Assembly: GCA_965218235.1 (NCBI GenBank)
Contig: OZ244595.1
Location: 124,001 to 188,000 of the forward strand
Reading direction: 5' to 3'
Origin: CADCWK01 sp965218235
Lineage (GTDB): Bacteria > Chloroflexota > Chloroflexia > Thermomicrobiales > UBA6265
DNA: 64,000 nucleotides
Positions 18,133 through 26,431 of the stretch are shown here, in pieces. The stretch's first letter is position 1; the number at the start of each line of letters is the position of its first letter. Position numbers and translations under genes: made by a program. A model generated the notes under the pieces. It was not told the origin of the DNA, did not search any database, and was given only the letters and a program-made list of their open reading frames with translations.

Positions 18133-18636
18133 ATGGCCAACCAGCGACATCCCGTGACGCTGACCGTCAACGGGTCCGATCATCACCTCCTGACCGAGCC
18201 CCGCCGCACCCTGCTCGACACCCTGCGCGAGGACCTTCGCCTGACCGGCACCAAGAAGGTCTGCAACATGGGTAACTGCGGCGCCTGCACCGTCCATATC
18301 GACGGTCGGACCGCCTACTCCTGCCTGACGCTGGCGGTCGAGTGCGACGGGCACGACATCCGCACGATCGAGGGTCTGGAGCAGCCGGAGGCGCTCGATC
18401 CGGTTCAGGAAGCCTTCATCCGGATGGACGCCTTCCAGTGTGGCTTCTGCACGCCCGGCCAGATCATGAGCCTCCGGGCGCTGCTGAACGACAACGTCAA
18501 CCCGACCGAGGATGACGTCCAGGTGGCCGTCTCGGGCAATCTCTGCCGCTGCGGCGCCTACCGCAACATCATCCGGGCCGGGATGCTGGCCGCCGAGATC
18601 CAGAACGAGCGCCGCGAGAGCGAGGTGTCCCGGTGA
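18133..18636 (+). CDS. Molybdenum hydroxylase, (2Fe-2S) small subunit
   Basis: This 167-residue subunit carries two [2Fe-2S] clusters of a xanthine-dehydrogenase-family enzyme and passes electrons from the molybdenum site to FAD. The N-terminal ferredoxin cluster is in CNMGNCGACTVHIDG with a further Cys at AYSC. The C-terminal helical cluster is formed by QCGFCTPGQ and NLCRCGAY. No Tat signal is present, so the complex is probably cytoplasmic. The ATG at 18133 follows AGGAG closely, and this excludes a long upstream extension. It is the first gene of a small-large-medium operon with four-base overlaps. Confidence 0.93.
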   Translation: MANQRHPVTLTVNGSDHHLLTEPRRTLLDTLREDLRLTGTKKVCNMGNCGACTVHIDGRTAYSCLTLAVECDGHDIRTIEGLEQPEALDPVQEAFIRMDAFQCGFCTPGQIMSLRALLNDNVNPTEDDVQVAVSGNLCRCGAYRNIIRAGMLAAEIQNERRESEVSR

Positions 18637-20945
18637 CCGCGACGATGGATGTCAGCATCCAGGATGGCAAGCTCGTCCTGACGGAGCATGAGGGCGTCGA
18701 TGTCTGGCCCGTGGACCGTCAGATGTCGGCCGTCGGCCAGCCGGCGACCCGGCTGGAGGGGATCGAGAAGGTGACCGGCCGGGCGCAGTACAGCTACGAT
18801 GTCCGGCTGCCGAACCAGCTCTACGCCGCCGTGCTACGCAGTCCGCACCCCCATGCCCGGATCGTCCGGATCGACACCAGCCGGGCCGAGGAGCTGCCTG
18901 GCGTGCACGCCGTGATCAGCTCGGCCAATACGCCGAAGATCCCATGGTTCACCGACAGCTTCGTCTTCGATACGACGGTCCGCTACGTCGGGGATGAGGT
19001 CGCCGCCGTCGCCGCCGAGACGGACGACATCGCGGCCTACGCTCTCCGGCTGATCGAGGTCGAGTACGAGCTCCTTCCGCACGTCATGAACGTCGAGGAG
19101 GCGATCAGGCCCGACGCCCCAAGGCTGCGCGATGAGGGCAACATCGCCGGTGACCCCAAGATCTACGACCGGGGCGATGCCGAGGCGGCGCTGGCCGGTG
19201 CCGACGTCATCGTCGAGGCGGTCTTCACCACGCAGGCCGCCCTGCACAACGCGCTGGAGTCACACGGCTGCACCGTCTCCTGGGACGGAGACGAGTTGAC
19301 GGTCTGGGCATCGACGCAATCGGTCTTCACTGTCCGGCAGATGGTCTCGTCGTCTCTTGGCATCCCGGAGCACAAGGTCCGGGTGATCAAGCAGCACATG
19401 GGCGGCGGCTTCGGCGCCAAACAGGTTGCCTGGAAGAACGACATCATCGCGCCGCTGCTGGCGAAGCGCGCCGGCCGGCCGGTCCAGTTGATGCTGGACC
19501 GCCGGGGCGAGAACCTCGCCAGCGGCAACCGCAACCCGACCTGGCAGCACGTCCGGTTCGGCGCGACATCCGACGGCACGCTGGTCGGCATCTGGGCCGA
19601 CATCCACGTCAACAATGGCGCCTATCAGGTCGGCGGCGAGGCAAGCAACGTCTCCGGGATGTACCAGACGCTGTACAAGTGTGACAACGTCCACACGGAG
19701 TCGCGAACGGTCCTGACCAACGCCGGTCCGGCCGTCGCGTTCCGGGCGCCCGGCCACGTCGAGTCGGCCTGGGCGATCGAGCAGGCGATGGACGAACTGG
19801 GCCGGCGACTGCACCTCGATCCGGTCGAGTTCCGTCGCCGCAACTACGCGGAGCGGGACCAGCTCGAGGGCCAGGACTACTCCCTGCCGGAGGGGTTGCG
19901 GCTCTGCTACGACACGGTGACGGCGCACTTCGGCTGGGATGACTACGAGCCCTCGGCGCCCTCGGCCACGAAGCGGCGTGGACGCGGGTTCGCCGCCCAC
20001 GACTGGGTCGGAGGGGCTGGGCACCCGCCCGCCTATGCCTTCGCCAAGCTGAACCCAGACGGCGGGATCGACATCGTCACCGGGACGCAGGACATCGGGA
20101 CCGGCACCCGGACCGGACTGGCTCAGGTCGCCGCCGAGGAACTGGGCGTCGGCATCGACCAGGTCCGGCTCCAGCTCGGCGACACAGCGACCGGGCCGTA
20201 CTCGCCGGCCAGCTCCGGCTCCTCGACGATGGCAACGATCGGGCCCGCCGTCCGCGGCGCCGTCGCCGATGTCCGGGTGCAGCTCCTGCGGCTGGCCGCC
20301 GTCAAGATGGAGGTCGCCGCCGAGCGGCTGACGATCAGCGAAGGCCGGATCTCGGTCGCGGGGAACACCGATCAGTCCCTCACGATCGCGGAGGTGATGG
20401 AGGACGTGGCCCCGGCCAACCTGCTCGGCAAGGGCGTTCGCGGACCGAACCCGACTGGCCTGTCAGTCCGGACCTTCGGCGCCCAGTGCATCGAAGTCGA
20501 GATCGACACCGCGACCGGTGAGATCACGGTCCTGCGGGTCTCGACGGCCCACGACATCGGCCGAATCATCAACCCGGCCCTGGTCGACGGCCAGATCTAC
20601 GGAGGGATCACCCAGGGGATCGGGTTCGCGCTGACCGAGGAGCGGGTCGTGGACGAGCAGCTCGGCCACGTGATGAACCCCAACCTCGAGGAGTACAGGA
20701 TCCCGACGATGCTGGACGTCCCGCCGATCCACCACGCCCACGTCGGCGTTCCCGACCTCCAGGCGAACATCACCGGCGCCAAGGGCGTCGGCGAACCGCC
20801 GCTCGTCCCGACGGCGCCCGCAATCGCGAACGCGGTCTTCGATGCGGTCGGGATCCGGGTCAACGACGCGCCGATCAGCCGGCAGCGGATGCTCGCTCTG
20901 CTGGCCGAGCAGGCCAGCGCGACCAACGGGGAGATCACCCGATGA
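18633..20945 (+). CDS. Molybdenum hydroxylase, molybdopterin-binding large subunit
   Basis: This 770-residue catalytic subunit of a xanthine dehydrogenase/aldehyde oxidase-type enzyme binds molybdopterin. It begins with the typical GQPATRLEGIEKVTGRAQYS and contains HMGGGFGAKQ (cofactor binding), AFRAPGHVESAWAIEQAMDE (substrate pocket of the XDH branch, not the CoxL AYRCSFR loop) and GAKGVGEPPLVP with the catalytic Glu in GVGE. It therefore should not be called CO dehydrogenase. Substrate could be a purine, aldehyde or N-heterocycle. The GTG start overlaps the previous stop (GTGA), indicating coupling. An ATG four codons later is the alternative. Confidence 0.92.
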   Translation: MTATMDVSIQDGKLVLTEHEGVDVWPVDRQMSAVGQPATRLEGIEKVTGRAQYSYDVRLPNQLYAAVLRSPHPHARIVRIDTSRAEELPGVHAVISSANTPKIPWFTDSFVFDTTVRYVGDEVAAVAAETDDIAAYALRLIEVEYELLPHVMNVEEAIRPDAPRLRDEGNIAGDPKIYDRGDAEAALAGADVIVEAVFTTQAALHNALESHGCTVSWDGDELTVWASTQSVFTVRQMVSSSLGIPEHKVRVIKQHMGGGFGAKQVAWKNDIIAPLLAKRAGRPVQLMLDRRGENLASGNRNPTWQHVRFGATSDGTLVGIWADIHVNNGAYQVGGEASNVSGMYQTLYKCDNVHTESRTVLTNAGPAVAFRAPGHVESAWAIEQAMDELGRRLHLDPVEFRRRNYAERDQLEGQDYSLPEGLRLCYDTVTAHFGWDDYEPSAPSATKRRGRGFAAHDWVGGAGHPPAYAFAKLNPDGGIDIVTGTQDIGTGTRTGLAQVAAEELGVGIDQVRLQLGDTATGPYSPASSGSSTMATIGPAVRGAVADVRVQLLRLAAVKMEVAAERLTISEGRISVAGNTDQSLTIAEVMEDVAPANLLGKGVRGPNPTGLSVRTFGAQCIEVEIDTATGEITVLRVSTAHDIGRIINPALVDGQIYGGITQGIGFALTEERVVDEQLGHVMNPNLEEYRIPTMLDVPPIHHAHVGVPDLQANITGAKGVGEPPLVPTAPAIANAVFDAVGIRVNDAPISRQRMLALLAEQASATNGEITR

Positions 20946-21931
20946 GACCCTTCGCCTATGAGCGGCCGGAGTCGATTGAGCAGGCCATGACCATGCTCGC
21001 CACCTCCGAAGCGACGAACCCGAAGATACGCCCACTGGCCGGAGGGACCGACCTGCTGACGCTGATGAAGTCCGACATCGTCATGCCGGACACCGTGATT
21101 GACCTCAAGCGAATCACCGAGCTGAACGACCGGATCGAGACGACCGCCGATGGAACGACGATCGGGGCGCTGACAACGCTATCCCAGCTGGCGCACGACC
21201 CGACGATCAGGTCGTCCTACGGGGCACTGGCTGGCAGCGCCGGCCAGGCGGCGACCCCGCAACTGCGGAACATGGCGACGCTCGGCGGCAACGTCCTCCA
21301 GCGGCCGCGCTGCTGGTACTTCCGCGACCCCGAGATCGACTGCTGGCTCAAGGGCGGCGAGAGCTGCCCGGCGCTGGACGGCGAGAACACCCACCACGCC
21401 ATCTTCCAGGAGAGCCCATGCGCCGCCGTCCACCCGTCGGATTCCGCGTCCGCCCTGCTCGCGTTGGATGCAGAGGTCCGCGTCCGGGGTTCGGCCGGGG
21501 AGCGCACCATTCCGATCGGCGAGTTCTTCACGCTGCCGACCGATGACCACCGGCGGGAGAACCTCCTGGCACCGGGCGAGCTCATCCTCGGCTTTCGCCT
21601 GCCGACGCCAGCGCCCGGGACCCGAAGTGTCTACCTCAAGGCGATGGACCGGAAGGTCTGGGCCTTCGCGCTGGTCGGCGTCGCCGCCGCGGTGACGGTC
21701 ACGGATGGCACGATCAGCGCCGCCCGGGTCGTCCTTGGCGGCGTCGCGCCGATCCCGCACCGGCTGACACGGGTCGAGGACGCCCTCCGTGGCCAGGCTC
21801 CGGTCGAGTCGCTATTCGCCCGCATCGCCGCCCTGGGTCTCGACGGGGCTGAGCCGCTCAGCCACAATGGCTACAAGGTCGACCTGTCGAAGGCGCTGAT
21901 CCAGCGTGCCCTGGTCGAGGCCACCAGCTAG
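20942..21931 (+). CDS. Molybdenum hydroxylase, FAD-binding medium subunit
   Basis: This 329-residue subunit binds FAD and passes electrons from the iron-sulfur clusters to NAD+ or another acceptor. It has the CoxM/XDH-B pattern: the N-terminal FAYERPESIEQAM, RPLAGGTDLLTLMKSD (FAD pyrophosphate binding), the second FAD motif TPQLRNMATLGGNV, and a C-terminal domain ending in a small alpha-beta fold. An inserted Cys-rich loop (CWYFRDPEIDCWLKGGESC) is like that of 4-hydroxybenzoyl-CoA reductase-type and related medium subunits. The start overlaps the large-subunit stop (ATGA). Confidence 0.92.
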   Translation: MRPFAYERPESIEQAMTMLATSEATNPKIRPLAGGTDLLTLMKSDIVMPDTVIDLKRITELNDRIETTADGTTIGALTTLSQLAHDPTIRSSYGALAGSAGQAATPQLRNMATLGGNVLQRPRCWYFRDPEIDCWLKGGESCPALDGENTHHAIFQESPCAAVHPSDSASALLALDAEVRVRGSAGERTIPIGEFFTLPTDDHRRENLLAPGELILGFRLPTPAPGTRSVYLKAMDRKVWAFALVGVAAAVTVTDGTISAARVVLGGVAPIPHRLTRVEDALRGQAPVESLFARIAALGLDGAEPLSHNGYKVDLSKALIQRALVEATS

Positions 21932-22098
21932 AGGTTCCGCGACACGAGCACGGACACAGCCCCCAGCCCCTCGACGAGGCTATGCGAGGGGGTTAGGGGA
22001 GGCGTATCGTCACCGGGGATGGCATGGTAGAGCGTGTGGCGCGGTCTCGCCGGATCGCGTGATCGGTTGTGGCGGACGGACAGGCTGTTCCGTCCTGA

Positions 22099-22539
22099 TC
22101 AACTCGGCTTGCCGATCATCAGGACCAGAATCGCGATTCAGGTTAGGGAGAACAGCCCCGTCCCGACACGAAGGAGCGTGAGTCCTGCCGGACCAGCCCC
22201 TTCAGTTCCGATCGCCGCGAGGAGTCGACCCTGCTCCCGCTCCACAATGGCCACCTGAATCACGGCCGCGACGACGAACAGGCCGAGAGACCAACTCACC
22301 CAGGGTTGATCGAAGGCATCGATCCGGACCGCAAGGATGATCCCGAAGACCGCCACCAGGATCGACAGGAGGCCGTAGATTTTCGTCACCCGGTTCAGTA
22401 CGCGGGCCACGGGAATATCACCCTGGGCGGCGTAACGGGGGAACATGCTCGCCGCTACCGTAACCGGACCGAGGAAGAGGATCGCGGTACCGATGTGGAG
22501 CGACAGCAGAATCGTGCGTTCGGTGAGCCACTCCGGCAT
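22099..22539 (-). pseudogene. DUF2269-like membrane protein gene interrupted by TGA near its 3' end
   Basis: The intact part (22138-22539) encodes 133 residues with three membrane segments and matches the small DUF2269-like integral membrane proteins: LHIGTAILFLGPVTVAAS, ARVLNRVTKIYGL and SLGLFVVAAVIQVAIV. Translation stops at TGA (22140-22138) inside what should be the fourth membrane segment. Reading past it in frame gives IAILVLMIGKPS and a second stop at 22101-22099, which completes that segment and its polar end as in relatives. The TGA sits where relatives often have Trp, suggesting a TGG-to-TGA change or a sequencing error. Alternatively the short form may still function. Confidence 0.6.
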
Positions 22540-22570
22540 CGACGGATCTCCTTCTCGCTACGTCCGACTG

Positions 22571-22591
22571 GCGAGCGGCGAGCGGCGAGCG
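22571..22591. repeat. Three tandem copies of GCGAGCG
   Basis: Three exact seven-base units lie between the DUF2269-like and DUF4267-like genes, just beyond the stop codon of the latter. This is probably simple-sequence slippage. Confidence 0.8.
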
Positions 22592-22594
22592 GCG

Positions 22595-23002
22595 TCAAAT
22601 GGCATCTTGGGCGTTCTCCTGAGCCAACAGCGCCGCCGCTCCCAGAATCATTACGGCCGCCGTCGCGCCGTGGACCCCGAATGCGACGTTGGCCGACCCG
22701 CCACAGCTCTTGACGATGCAGGCGTCGCCGATCGGAATGATGCTCGCGGCCAGCAATGCCAGCGCGGTAGCCCGGCGCTGACGATTGATCAAGAGGGTGG
22801 TCACGATCATGCCCGTGCCAATGTCCCGAACGCCTTTGACCAACAGGAACGGGTCGGTCGCGGGTGGTGGTACCGGGACGCCGTAGGAAGGCGCGACTCC
22901 ACCTGGGTCACGCAGGTATCGGCTTCCGATCCACATGATGCCCAGCCCACCCAGCGAAGCGACCGAGTAGCCGAAGTAGCGTGCGTAGTTCAGGTATCGC
23001 AT
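22595..23002 (-). CDS. DUF4267-like small membrane protein
   Basis: This 135-residue protein has four predicted membrane segments (YFGYSVASLGGLGIMWIG; GTGMIVTTLLI; ALALLAASIIPIGDACIV; AAVMILGAAALLA) and resembles the DUF4267 family of small bacterial membrane proteins, whose function is unknown. The pattern VKGVRDIGTGMIV, with a conserved Arg-Asp between segments, is the main family sign. It shares a divergent promoter region with a TetR regulator gene, and a palindrome sits 18 bases before its start, so it is probably repressed by that regulator together with the broken gene downstream. Confidence 0.75.
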   Translation of the reverse strand: MRYLNYARYFGYSVASLGGLGIMWIGSRYLRDPGGVAPSYGVPVPPPATDPFLLVKGVRDIGTGMIVTTLLINRQRRATALALLAASIIPIGDACIVKSCGGSANVAFGVHGATAAVMILGAAALLAQENAQDAI

Positions 23003-23019
23003 GGTGGCTCCTGTCGGTG

Positions 23020-23036
23020 ATAGATATGCTATCTAT
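23020..23036. promoter_or_regulatory. Palindromic operator candidate between divergent genes
   Basis: ATAGAT-ATGCT-ATCTAT is a perfect 6-5-6 inverted repeat placed 18 bases before the DUF4267-like start and 47 bases before the TetR gene start. This is the expected place for an autoregulatory TetR operator. That the TetR protein binds here is inferred from position. Confidence 0.6.
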
Positions 23037-23070
23037 GCTATTCGATTCCCACCCCGAAGTCTAGCACTGC

Positions 23071-23076
23071 TATAAT
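23071..23076 (+). promoter_or_regulatory. -10 element TATAAT directly before the TetR start
   Basis: A perfect TATAAT ends seven bases before the ATG at 23083. A start site at the usual distance would fall on or next to that ATG, giving a leaderless mRNA, and no Shine-Dalgarno sequence is present. I see no clear -35. Confidence 0.55.
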
Positions 23077-23082
23077 CCGGAC

Positions 23083-23661
23083 ATGCCGAATCACAGCCGT
23101 CGTGAGCGACAACGCGAGCAGCGACGCCAACTGATTCTGGACACGGCGCGCGAGATCGCTGAATCCCGCGGGTGGGAGGCCGTCACGACTCGGCTGCTGG
23201 CCGAGCGAATCGAGTACAGCCAGCCGGTGCTGTACAGCCATTTCTCCGGTGTCGGCGCGATCATCAGTGCGGTCGCACTTCAAGGTTTCACAGAACTGGC
23301 CGGCTCCCTACGCGCCAGTGCTGCCGCTGCCAAAGATCATGCGTCGGCGCTTGAAGCTGTCGCCCGCGACTATCTCCGCTTTGCGGATCAACACCCGGCT
23401 GTCTACGCGGCGATGTTTGGCCTGCCGACCGACCTGGAGTTCGCCAGCGAGGATTCTCCCGAACCGCTCCGGGCAGCGTTCATGGTCATTCAGGATGCGC
23501 TGGCCGAAGTCACCGGCGAGTGCAACCTTGAATCACGCACCGAACTTGTCTGGAGCACGTTGCATGGGCTGGCTACATTGGGTGCCGCACAGCGACTACG
23601 TCCCGATCCTGACGACGAGCGGCTGAAGTTGCTTATCGACCAACTGCTGGCAAAAACGTAA
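23083..23661 (+). CDS. TetR/AcrR-family transcriptional regulator
   Basis: This 192-residue repressor has an N-terminal TetR helix-turn-helix (LILDTAREIAESRGWEAVTTRLLAERI, then the recognition helix YSQPVLYSHFSGV) and an all-helical ligand domain with the WHG-like ending LVWSTLHGLATL. It faces two small membrane-protein genes, and a perfect palindrome lies between them, so repression of those genes and of itself is likely. The absence of a Shine-Dalgarno sequence together with TATAAT close to the ATG suggests leaderless translation. The ligand is unknown. Confidence 0.87.
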   Translation: MPNHSRRERQREQRRQLILDTAREIAESRGWEAVTTRLLAERIEYSQPVLYSHFSGVGAIISAVALQGFTELAGSLRASAAAAKDHASALEAVARDYLRFADQHPAVYAAMFGLPTDLEFASEDSPEPLRAAFMVIQDALAEVTGECNLESRTELVWSTLHGLATLGAAQRLRPDPDDERLKLLIDQLLAKT

Positions 23662-23818
23662 GACCACGACCCGAATGATCTCTTACGGCTCGGTCGTGGC
23701 CCTCGCTCCCATGGCCAGGCTGTATCCGCTGGATAGAACCAGGCGCGGATACGGCTGATGGGCAACGAACCGTAGGGACTCCGGATTAGTCGGTCAATCG
23801 GCAAGTCGGTTCACATGT

Positions 23819-24796
23819 TCAGGACAGCGCCAGCGCGATGCGATCCGCGTTCTGGCGGACCATTCCCAGGTAGCGGCCCGGATAGGTGTTCCCCAGCCCG
23901 AGCCCGCTGCCGTAAAGGAGCCCGGCCAGCGGAATGACCGCGGCCGACGTCGCGGCGTGAAGGATCGCCGTCTGAATCGCGGTCGGCGACATGCTGGCGT
24001 CCGGGAAGACCGCGGATGCCTGGTTGGCGAGCAGCGCCGCCGCGAACCGGTCGACATCGGCCTCGACAGGAAACGGGACAGTGTCATCCAGCAGGGCGAG
24101 CGTCTCGAACCCGTAGCGCCGACCGAAGTAGGCGAACGTCGCGTTGGCCGTCGCCAGGATGCGCCGCTCTGCAGGGATGCGGTCGAGGCGGCGCTGGAGG
24201 TAGTCGTCGGCGAGCGCGATCTGGTTGAGATACACGACGCTGTTCCTGTCCCAGGCCGCCCGATGGACCTCGTTGTCGTCCTGATCGATCAGCGCCTGGA
24301 GAACCCGCGAGACCAGCCACGGCATCTGCGTCGGGTCCTGCCAGATATAAGGATCCGGATTTCCGCCGGCGGTCGCGATGATGGAGTCGGCCGGGATCGT
24401 CTCCGTCGCCATCACGACCGGGATGTCGCCAGCCGCGGCCAACAAACCTTCGAGTCCTGGTTCGAGCCCCAGACCATGCCGCACGATCACGTCGGCGTCG
24501 ACGAAGACGTCGCCAGCGGTCGGGCCGGGGACGAAGCGGCGCGGGTCGGCCGACGGCGGCATCATCGCCCGGACCTCGACGCGTGAGCCGCCAACCGAGC
24601 GGATGATGTCCCCAAGGATCGGCGTCGTCGCGACGACCGTCAGCCACGGCGGCACGACCCCCGCCGCGTCGTCCTCACTCCTCCCACCGGACGGGACGCA
24701 GCCACTCAGCAGCGAAGCCGCACCGGCGGCCGACGCGGCGATGAGCACCCGGCGGTCGAACCGCCGTGCCTGGTCGGGACGCTGCTGGGCTGGCAC
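23819..24796 (-). CDS. TroA/ZnuA-like lipoprotein lacking all metal ligands
   Basis: This 325-residue lipoprotein (lipobox LLSGC, Cys33, after a twin-arginine-like RRFDRR) has the fold of zinc/manganese ABC-transporter binding proteins: LTVVATTPILGDIIRSVGG, SADPRRFVPGP, LGLEPGLEGLL, PDPYIWQDP, ATANATFAYFGRRYG and IPLAGLLYGSG. Compared with PsaA/ZnuA, the first ligand His (DPH) is Arg86, the second (DPHxW) is Tyr150, the third (His/Glu) is Asn218, and the Asp of TDS is Gly296. No permease or ATPase gene lies nearby. It follows ffh by 44 bases. The GTG start has AGGAGAG seven bases upstream. Metal transport is doubtful. Confidence 0.85.
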   Translation of the reverse strand: MPAQQRPDQARRFDRRVLIAASAAGAASLLSGCVPSGGRSEDDAAGVVPPWLTVVATTPILGDIIRSVGGSRVEVRAMMPPSADPRRFVPGPTAGDVFVDADVIVRHGLGLEPGLEGLLAAAGDIPVVMATETIPADSIIATAGGNPDPYIWQDPTQMPWLVSRVLQALIDQDDNEVHRAAWDRNSVVYLNQIALADDYLQRRLDRIPAERRILATANATFAYFGRRYGFETLALLDDTVPFPVEADVDRFAAALLANQASAVFPDASMSPTAIQTAILHAATSAAVIPLAGLLYGSGLGLGNTYPGRYLGMVRQNADRIALALS

Positions 24797-24840
24797 GGCG
24801 GGGCTCTCCTGGACGAGGCTGGCCGGATCGATTCGCGTGG

Positions 24841-26211
24841 CTACTGGAGCGGCGGCAGATTCATCCCGCGAAGGGCCTTTGGCATCTTGCCCTTCTTCGT
24901 CATCTGGCCCATCTGCGTCATCATCTTCTGCATCTGCTCGAACTGGGTGACGAGCTGGTTGATGTCCTGCGTCGTCTTGCCGCAGCCCCGCGCGATCCGG
25001 ACCTTGCGGCTGTGACTCCCCCGGCGGCTGGACCGGAGCAGGTCCGGCCGTTTGCGCTCCTCCGGCGTCATCGAGTAGATGATCGCCTCGATCTTCTTGT
25101 AGTCGTCGTCGGAGATCTCGGCCTTGGCCTGCCGCATCTGGGCGCCGAGGCCGGGGATCATCTCCATTAGCTGGCTGAGCGGACCCATCTGCTTGATCTT
25201 CTGGAGCTGGTCGAGGAAGTCCTCGAGGTTGAACTGCCCCTTCAGCATCCGGTCCTGGAGCCGCTCCGCGTCCTGCTCCGTCGTGAGCTCCTGCGCCCGC
25301 TCGACCAGCGAGACGACGTCGCCCATGCCAAGGATCCGGCCGGCGAGCCGCTCCGGGTAGAACGGCTCCATCGCGTCCGCCTTCTCGCCGGTACCGATGA
25401 ACTTGATCGGCACCCCGGCGACCGCCCGGATCGAGAGGGCCGCGCCACCGCGGGCGTCGCCGTCCATCTTGGTCAGGATCAGGCCGGTGACATCCAGCTG
25501 GGTGTGGAACGCCTCGGCGACGCCGACGGCCTCCTGGCCGGTCATCGCGTCGGCGACCAGCAGGATCTCGGTCGGGTTGACGGCGGCCTTGACGTTGACG
25601 AGCTCCTGCATCAGTCGCTCGTCGATCTGGAGCCGGCCGGCGGTATCGATGATGACCGGATCCAGCCCCCGCTCGATGGCGAAGCGGACGCCGTTGCGGA
25701 CGATGTCGACCGGGTTGTGGTCGACCCCCTCGTCGTAGACCGGGATGTTGAGCTGCTTGCCGAGCGACTGGAGCTGGTTGACGGCGGCTGGGCGGTAGAC
25801 GTCGGCGGCGACGAGCAACGGCGCCCGGCCCTGCTTGCGCGTGAACAGTGCCAGCTTGGACGCGTGGGTCGTCTTGCCCGACCCCTGGAGGCCAACCAGC
25901 ATGATGATCTGGGGACCGCCATCCGGGAGCCGGAGCGGTTCGCGCTCTCGGCCGAGGATGTTGATGAGCTCCTCGTGGACGATACCAATGACGGTCTGGG
26001 CAGGCGTCAGGCTTTGGAGGACTTCCTGCCCGATCGCCCGCTCCTTGACCGTCGCGACGAAGGTCTTGACGACCTTGAAGTTCACGTCGGCCTCGAGCAG
26101 CGCCCGCCGGACCTCGCGCATGGCCTCGTCGACGTCGGCCTCGCCGAGCCGGCCCTTCTTCGAGAGTCGGCCGAACGTCTCGTTCAGTCGATCGGTGAGT
26201 GCTTCGAACAT
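24841..26211 (-). CDS. ffh: Signal recognition particle protein Ffh
   Basis: This 456-residue SRP GTPase binds SRP RNA and signal sequences of membrane proteins at the ribosome. The N domain (residues 1-90) precedes the GTPase G domain with P-loop GLQGSGKTTHASKLA, ADVYRPAAVNQL, DTAGRLQIDERLMQEL, TKMDGDARGG and GTGEKADAMEPF. The methionine-rich M domain is visible as MIPGLGAQMRQAKAE, RIARGCGKTTQDINQLVTQF and the tail with repeated MQKMMTQM. The usual Ser of the RIAxGSG RNA-binding loop is Cys here. It lies downstream of ftsY on the same strand, so targeting particle and receptor are probably co-expressed. Confidence 0.97.
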   Translation of the reverse strand: MFEALTDRLNETFGRLSKKGRLGEADVDEAMREVRRALLEADVNFKVVKTFVATVKERAIGQEVLQSLTPAQTVIGIVHEELINILGREREPLRLPDGGPQIIMLVGLQGSGKTTHASKLALFTRKQGRAPLLVAADVYRPAAVNQLQSLGKQLNIPVYDEGVDHNPVDIVRNGVRFAIERGLDPVIIDTAGRLQIDERLMQELVNVKAAVNPTEILLVADAMTGQEAVGVAEAFHTQLDVTGLILTKMDGDARGGAALSIRAVAGVPIKFIGTGEKADAMEPFYPERLAGRILGMGDVVSLVERAQELTTEQDAERLQDRMLKGQFNLEDFLDQLQKIKQMGPLSQLMEMIPGLGAQMRQAKAEISDDDYKKIEAIIYSMTPEERKRPDLLRSSRRGSHSRKVRIARGCGKTTQDINQLVTQFEQMQKMMTQMGQMTKKGKMPKALRGMNLPPLQ

Positions 26212-26431
26212 CGTGGTGCTCCTGGGTGACCCGCGCGGCGGTCCCGGATGGCCGGAACGGGGGAACGGACCATGCCGGCGGGTGGGGAAGAATCATCGAC
26301 AAGGATAACGCACCGGGCAATGCCGTCCGCGCCTGTCGTCCGGCACGATACCCCCGCACCGTCCCGCCCGGATCGCATCCCAGCACGCCGTCGATTCCTG
26401 GCGCATCGGGACATTCGTCCCAGGCCGTGGG

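Noticed and set aside
18633..20945. Aerobic CO dehydrogenase large subunit
   Set aside because: The active-site loop reads AFRAPGHVE, as in the xanthine dehydrogenase/aldehyde oxidase branch, not the CoxL AYRCSFR signature.
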